Shown piece by piece: positions 59,599 to 64,000 of a stretch of 64,000 nt of DNA. The position numbers were made by a program, and so were the translations under genes. Source of the DNA: Pseudomonas rubra (GTDB lineage: Bacteria > Pseudomonadota > Gammaproteobacteria > Pseudomonadales > Pseudomonadaceae); assembly GCF_028656935.1 (NCBI RefSeq), contig NZ_JAMDGZ010000025.1:25332-89331 (forward strand). The letters are read 5' to 3'. Below the pieces are notes generated by a model. It ran no database searches and was not told the origin of the DNA. It worked only from the letters and a program-made list of their open reading frames with translations. The stretch's first letter is position 1, and every line of letters starts with the position of its first letter.

Positions 59599-60954
59599 AT
59601 GTCCGAGTCACGCAAGGCGTACATCCCTGTTGCGCCCCCACGACAGCCACTGCCCCTGTTCCAACTGTTCCTGGTGGGTCTGCAGCATGTATTGCTGATG
59701 TACGGAGGCGCGATTGCCGTGCCGCTGATCATCGGTCAAGCCGCCGGACTATCTCGTGAAGAAGTCGCCTTCCTGATCAATGCCGACCTGCTGGTCGCGG
59801 GTGTCGCCACCATCGTCCAGTCGTTCGGCATTGGCGCAGTCGGCATCCGCATGCCGGTGATGATGGGCGCAAGCTTTGCCGCCGTTGGCAGCATGGTGGC
59901 CATGGCCGGCATGCCTGGCGTCGGCCTGCAGGGGATTTTCGGCGCGACCATCGCCGCCGGTTTCTTCGGCATGATCATTGCGCCGTTCATGTCCAAAGTC
60001 GTGCGTTTCTTCCCGCCCCTGGTGACCGGTACGGTCATCACCTCGATTGGCTTGTCGCTGTTTCCGGTTGCGGTCAACTGGGCAGGCGGCGGCGCCGATG
60101 CCGCGCCCTTCGGCTCCCCCGTCTACCTGGCCGTCGCCGGCCTGGTGCTGGCCACCATCTTGTTGATCAACCGCTTCATGCGCGGTTTCTGGGTCAATGT
60201 GTCGGTACTCATCGGCATGGGCCTGGGCTACATCATTGCCGGCTCCATCGGCATGGTCGACCTCTCGGGACTGAGCGAAGCGCCTTGGGTACAGGTGGTG
60301 ACCCCGCTGCATTTCGGCATGCCGACCTTCAGCCTGGCGCCGATCCTGTCGATGTGCCTGGTGGTGGTGATCATCTTCGTCGAGTCCACCGGCATGTTCC
60401 TCGCCCTGGGCAAGGTCACCGAACGTGAAGTGACCCCCGGCATGCTGCGTCGCGGCCTGCTGTGCGACGCCGGTGCCTCGTTCGTGGCCGGCTTTTTCAA
60501 CACCTTCACCCACTCCTCGTTCGCCCAGAACATCGGCCTGGTGCAGATGACTGGCGTGCGTTGCCGCTATGTCACGGTGGTTGCCGGTGGTTTTCTGATC
60601 CTGCTCAGCCTGTTGCCAAAAGCGGCGTTCCTGATTGCCTCGATTCCACCGGCGGTACTGGGTGGCGCATCGATTGCCATGTTCGGCATGGTTGCCGCCA
60701 CTGGCATCAAGATCCTTCAGGAAGCCGACATCGCCGACCGCCGCAACCAGTTGCTGGTGGCCGTCAGCGTCGGCATGGGCCTGATCCCGGTAGTGCGTCC
60801 GGAATTCTTCGCACAGATGCCCCAGTGGATGGAACCGATTACCCACAGCGGCATTGCCATGGCCACCGTCAGCGCGTTGATCCTCAACCTGCTGTTCAAC
60901 ATCCTCGGTGGTGCCGAACGCGCCACCCACAACGATACCGCCCACCAGCACTGA
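59599..60954 (+). CDS. Urate/xanthine permease, NCS2 family (UacT-like)
   Basis: A 451-aa proton symporter with about 14 helices. FQLFLVGLQHVLLMYGGAIAVPLIIG and GIRMPVMMGASFAAVGSM are in the first half; FVESTGMFLALGKVT and FNTFTHSSFAQNIGLVQMTGVRCR carry the conserved polar residues used for substrate binding. Its location right after puuD makes urate the likely substrate, with xanthine possible. ATG 59599 is preceded by GAGG. Confidence 0.93.
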   Translation: MSESRKAYIPVAPPRQPLPLFQLFLVGLQHVLLMYGGAIAVPLIIGQAAGLSREEVAFLINADLLVAGVATIVQSFGIGAVGIRMPVMMGASFAAVGSMVAMAGMPGVGLQGIFGATIAAGFFGMIIAPFMSKVVRFFPPLVTGTVITSIGLSLFPVAVNWAGGGADAAPFGSPVYLAVAGLVLATILLINRFMRGFWVNVSVLIGMGLGYIIAGSIGMVDLSGLSEAPWVQVVTPLHFGMPTFSLAPILSMCLVVVIIFVESTGMFLALGKVTEREVTPGMLRRGLLCDAGASFVAGFFNTFTHSSFAQNIGLVQMTGVRCRYVTVVAGGFLILLSLLPKAAFLIASIPPAVLGGASIAMFGMVAATGIKILQEADIADRRNQLLVAVSVGMGLIPVVRPEFFAQMPQWMEPITHSGIAMATVSALILNLLFNILGGAERATHNDTAHQH

Positions 60955-60960
60955 GCCTTT

Positions 60961-60978
60961 GGGCGGCGCATGCCGCCC
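60961..60978 (+). terminator. Short GC hairpin after the urate permease
   Basis: GGGCGGC (60961-60967), GCAT, GCCGCCC (60972-60978). No T-run. Confidence 0.4.
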
Positions 60979-61087
60979 GGCGTCACCTGAGCACTACGCA
61001 AGGCCGTCGACCCGTGGGAGCGGGTCGGCCGGGGCGCTTCGCGCCAAAAAACCGAAAACCAACAATAACAAAGCCGGGAATCACAAC

Positions 61088-61876
61088 ATGAAAGGCATCA
61101 CCACTTCCCTTCTGCTTGGTAGCAGTCTGCTGGCGAGCTTGCCAGCCGCCGCAGGGGACTTGCTGCTCTGGCACACCAACAGCCTCACCTACCTCTACGG
61201 CAAGGACTTTCAGGTCAACCCGGCGATCCAGCAGACGGTGACTTTCGAGCATGCCAACAAGTGGAAGTACGGTGACACCTTCCTGTTCATCGACAAAATC
61301 TTCTACAACGGCGGCACCGACCGCAACAAGGGCAGCAACACCTACTACGGTGAGTTCAGCCCGCGCCTGTCACTGGGCAAGATCTTCGATCGCAAGTTCG
61401 AGTTCGGCCCGATCAAGGACGTACTGATCGCCATGACCTACGAGTCCGGCGAAGGCGACAACGAGGCCTACCTGATCGGCCCTGGCTTTGACCTGGCGAT
61501 CCCTGGTTTCAACTACTTCACCCTGAACATCATGCAGCGCAATACCGAAGGCAGCCGCCCCGGTGATCGCGTCTGGCAGATTACCCCGACCTTCTCCTAC
61601 ACCATCCCCGTGGGCAAATCCGACGTCCTGATCGACGGCTACATGGACTGGGTGGTAGACAACGATGCCACCAGTCGCCGCGGCACTTACCACGCCAACC
61701 TGCAGTTCAACCCACAGGTCAAGTACGACCTGGGCAAGGCGTTGAACCTGGGTGCCAAGCAGTTGTACGTGGGTATCGAGTACAGCTACTGGAAAGACAA
61801 ATACGGCATCGAGAACAGTGGGAAACTCGACACCAACCAAAGCGTCACCAGCGCCCTGGTCAAGGTTCACTTCTAA
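61088..61876 (+). CDS. Tsx-like nucleoside-specific outer-membrane channel, copy 1
   Basis: A 262-aa beta-barrel protein with a signal peptide (MKGITTSLLLGSSLLASLPAAA-GD). GDLLLWHTNSLTYLYGKDFQVN and [20 protein letters not shown] are typical of the Tsx/OmpK channel family; the C-terminal strand ends in HF as in outer-membrane porins. It lies 133 bp after uacT and probably lets purines or nucleosides cross the outer membrane. ATG 61088 is chosen by the signal peptide; the frame upstream is noncoding. Confidence 0.9.
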   Translation: MKGITTSLLLGSSLLASLPAAAGDLLLWHTNSLTYLYGKDFQVNPAIQQTVTFEHANKWKYGDTFLFIDKIFYNGGTDRNKGSNTYYGEFSPRLSLGKIFDRKFEFGPIKDVLIAMTYESGEGDNEAYLIGPGFDLAIPGFNYFTLNIMQRNTEGSRPGDRVWQITPTFSYTIPVGKSDVLIDGYMDWVVDNDATSRRGTYHANLQFNPQVKYDLGKALNLGAKQLYVGIEYSYWKDKYGIENSGKLDTNQSVTSALVKVHF

Positions 61877-62239
61877 AAGCTGACCAAACGCACAGTTTTT
61901 GCCTCACCCGCTCCAGGACGGAGCACTTGAGGACCGGCGCGCAAGCCAGTAATCTGCGCGCCCCCTCGATCAGGGCAGGACGGATCCTGCCTGCGTTTGC
62001 TGACCGCTCAGTCAATGAATTCGGGCGGTTGGCAAGCGTCACGCCAACCTGAAATACCCTTTTTCAGCTGTTCAGAAAGACGTCGAGCAGGAATGCCTGT
62101 GCCTGACCTGGAAGGTTGGCGCAGCTCTTGCCAAACAGCTGTGGCCAATCGAAAAAAGCTGACCCGGAAGACAAGTATTAAACCCAACGGCGCCACACCA
62201 GAGCACCGATACAGAATCAATCAAGGGAGCAACGACGCG
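61877..62239. other. Gap between the two Tsx-like genes (363 bp)
   Basis: No gene. It holds two hairpins, GGCGCGCA/TGCGCGCC (61936-61962) and GGCAGGA/TCCTGCC (61974-61991), which are likely terminators of copy 1, then an unannotated leader of copy 2. Confidence 0.6.
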
Positions 62240-63028
62240 ATGCGTATTACCAACAGCCTGATCCTCGCCAGCGGCCTGCTGGCGGCCAGCACCGCCGCCA
62301 GCGCCGGTGATCTGCTGCAATGGCAGAACAACAGCCTGACCTACCTGTGGGGCAAGAACTTTGCCGTCAACCCATCGATCCAGCAGACGGTGACCTTCGA
62401 GCACGCCGATGCCTGGAAGTACGGCGACAACTTCATCTTCGTCGACAAGATCTTCTACAACGGCGACAAGGACTTCAACAACGGCCCCAACACCTACTAC
62501 GGCGAGATCAGCCCGCGCCTGTCGTTTGGCAAGATCTTCGACCAGAAGCTGGCCTTCGGCCCGGTCAAGGACGTGCTGCTGGCCATGACCTACGAGTTCG
62601 GCGAAGGTGACACCGAGTCCTACCTGATCGGCCCGGGCTTCGACCTGGACATCCCCGGCTTTGACTACTTCCAGCTGAACTTCTACCAGCGCAACACCGA
62701 AGGCAGCCGCGCCGGTGACAACGTCTGGCAGATCACGCCGGTTTGGTCCTACACCATCCCTGTGGGCAAGTCCGACATCCTCATCGACGGCTTCATGGAC
62801 TGGGTGGTGGACAACGACGCCACCAGCCGTCGTGGCACCTACCACGCCAACCTGCACTTCAACCCGCAGGTCAAATATGACCTGGGCAAAGCGTTGAACT
62901 GGGGCGAGAAGCAGCTGTATGTCGGTTTCGAATACGACTACTGGAAGAACAAGTACGGGATCAAAGACAGCGATGCCTTCGACACCGATCAGAACACTGC
63001 AAGCTTCCTGGTAAAAGCACACTTCTGA
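62240..63028 (+). CDS. Tsx-like nucleoside-specific outer-membrane channel, copy 2
   Basis: A 262-aa paralogue of copy 1 with its own signal peptide ([24 protein letters not shown]). The stretches [21 protein letters not shown] and [19 protein letters not shown] are nearly identical to copy 1, while surface-loop regions ([23 protein letters not shown]) differ. GGGAG lies upstream of ATG 62240. A tandem duplication is evident. Different loops suggest different substrates or receptor exposure. Confidence 0.9.
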   Translation: MRITNSLILASGLLAASTAASAGDLLQWQNNSLTYLWGKNFAVNPSIQQTVTFEHADAWKYGDNFIFVDKIFYNGDKDFNNGPNTYYGEISPRLSFGKIFDQKLAFGPVKDVLLAMTYEFGEGDTESYLIGPGFDLDIPGFDYFQLNFYQRNTEGSRAGDNVWQITPVWSYTIPVGKSDILIDGFMDWVVDNDATSRRGTYHANLHFNPQVKYDLGKALNWGEKQLYVGFEYDYWKNKYGIKDSDAFDTDQNTASFLVKAHF

Positions 63029-63042
63029 TCATCAATAACTTG

Positions 63043-63074
63043 AGATGGCGCCCTACAGGGAGCGCCATCTCTTT
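63043..63074 (+). terminator. Terminator after Tsx-like copy 2
   Basis: AGATGGCGC (63043-63051) and GCGCCATCT (63062-63070), then CTTTC. Confidence 0.75.
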
Positions 63075-63133
63075 CAACAAATTAAAATTCGGAAATCTCT
63101 TACTTCTAAATGTACATTTTCCTACACAACAAA

Positions 63134-63451
63134 CTAACCGACAGTTCCACGCCGCTGATTAAGACGCCTATACAAACCACCGACAGTCAGCACGGGGGCG
63201 AAAACACCAAAAACCAGCAAACTAAATAACACGACCCTGTGATCTATCAGGCGCAGCACATCCGCCAACAGGATACCTACACATACCAGTGCGCCCACAC
63301 CAGCAACACACAGCCCGCTGGCCGGTACTGCGGTGGATCGACGCCTGCGCGCGGTAAGCAGCACCATGACACACAGGCTGGTCCAGGCCAGTGCGGTGAT
63401 CATGTACAACCCCAGGTGAAAGACATCGTAGGTCAATGTTCTGAAGGCCAT
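63134..63451 (-). CDS. Small inner-membrane protein, family not recognised
   Basis: A 105-aa hydrophobic protein with three predicted helices (FHLGLYMITALAWTSLCVMVLL, GLCVAGVGALVCVGILLADVL, VVLFSLLVFGVFAPVLTVGGLY) and basic loops (RRRR, RRLNQRRG). I do not recognise the family. AAGGAG is 8 bp before ATG 63451, a good ribosome site that supports the gene. It is divergent from the gene at 63637 and convergent with the Tsx-like copy 2. Confidence 0.7.
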   Translation of the reverse strand: MAFRTLTYDVFHLGLYMITALAWTSLCVMVLLTARRRRSTAVPASGLCVAGVGALVCVGILLADVLRLIDHRVVLFSLLVFGVFAPVLTVGGLYRRLNQRRGTVG

Positions 63452-63636
63452 TCACAAGCTCCTTACACAAATAACAAGGGCGATTATCATTAGCACCTCG
63501 CGCGCATCCTGGCGCAGTAGAGAACAACCACTATAAACCAGAGAGCAACTTCCTCACTGCATTTATTTGACGAATTTTTCTCATTTCAAGCGCTAGTTTG
63601 CCTGCCCACTTCTTCTGCAATAACAAGGCAAACGCC

Positions 63637-63996
63637 ATGCACGCCATTCGCTCAGCGCCACTGCGCTATCTACTGCTACTGACATCGCTGTGGCTGATTA
63701 CTTTCTTACTGACAAGAAGCACTTTGTATTTCACTCATTTGAGTGAGGCCGGGGCTAATTTTTTCTTGATCTTTACCACCGGAATGGCCTACGACCTGAG
63801 TTTCCTGCTCTATGCCGCCCTGCCCCTTGCCCTCTATCTGCTGCTATGCCCGGCGCGACTGTGGCGGCTGCGGGCGCATCGCGGCATGCTTGGGGCGGTA
63901 CTGTTCGCCAGTCTGTTCGTGATGCTGTTCGTGGCGGTCGCCGAATGGCTGTTCTGGGATGAGTTTGGCGTGCGTTTCAACGTAAGGGCTCCATGA
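63637..63996 (+). pseudogene. N-terminal part of an LTA-synthase/sulfatase-like membrane protein, frame closes at 63996
   Basis: The 119 visible residues (MHAIRSAPLRYLLLLTSLWL...) form three hydrophobic helices and end with AEWLFWDEFGVRFN, the conserved segment of pseudomonad LTA synthase/sulfatase-like membrane proteins. By my memory of the family the next residues should be FIAVDYLVYT, but here the sequence is GTAAGGGCTCCATGA and the frame stops. The window ends four bases later, so an insertion element, a frameshift or a sequence join cannot be told apart. AAGG upstream supports ATG 63637. Confidence 0.55.
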
Positions 63997-64000
63997 ACCC

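Noticed and set aside
61010..61060. GTGGGAGCGGGTCGGCCGGGGC as another REP unit
   Set aside because: It shares only the GTGGGAGCGGG edge and does not form the REP palindrome.

Overview
The window is about 64 kb of GC-rich DNA from a Pseudomonas, most likely of the P. putida/fluorescens lineage. Three things point there: two tandem cbb3 oxidase operons followed by ccoGHIS, hemN and anr; GATC-free REP palindromes of the ATCGCGGGGCAAGC and ATCGCTGGCAAGC types; and a purine-catabolism island directly after smc. The lineage is inferred from gene content and recognisable protein sequences; no database search was run.

Layout. 1-2.9 kb: a cut-off unknown gene, a periplasmic binding protein, an ERI1-like exonuclease, ppnP and an alpha/beta hydrolase. 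2.97-17.0 kb: respiration block with ccoNOQP copy 1, ccoNOQP copy 2, ccoGHIS, a TauE/DsbD_2-like membrane protein and hemN. Next come anr (the oxygen-sensing regulator), apt and recR. 19.6-24.6 kb: a four-gene chaperone-usher fimbrial operon on the plus strand, inserted between recR and ybaB and so separating recR from its usual dnaX-ybaB partners. 24.7-27.1 kb: ybaB and dnaX on the minus strand. 27.2-36.5 kb: two very large paralogous minus-strand proteins (1549 and 1412 aa) with a dermonecrotic-toxin-like N-terminal region, leucine-rich repeats and a C-terminal region like the NEL E3 ubiquitin ligase domain of IpaH/SspH effectors; the 4.5S SRP RNA gene (ffs) sits between them. 36.6-45.5 kb: a zinc metallopeptidase, ligA, zipA, smc and a GntR/FCD regulator.

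45.8-63.0 kb is a complete purine-to-glyoxylate and urea region: xdhABC, guaD, an aquaporin, a second GntR/FCD regulator, an AzgA-type purine permease, uraH, puuE, uraD, allA, puuD (membrane urate oxidase fused to cytochrome c), a urate/xanthine permease (uacT-like) and two tandem Tsx-like outer-membrane channels. Together they import purines through the outer and inner membranes and take guanine, hypoxanthine and xanthine to urate, 5-hydroxyisourate, OHCU, allantoin and onward. TTGTRYACAA operators near azgA, uraH, puuE and the second gntR, and a TGACC-N4-GGTCA palindrome shared by xdhA and azgA, suggest local control. The window ends in a membrane-protein gene whose reading frame appears to be broken.

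The most interesting points are: the effector pair, of which one keeps a CxD catalytic motif while the other has Ser-Gly-Gln at the same place; its position on both sides of ffs; the fimbrial operon splitting dnaX-ybaB-recR; a well-formed recR promoter whose 17-bp spacer contains a run of eight G; and the shared operator motifs in the purine region, one of which also occurs before the second cco operon.
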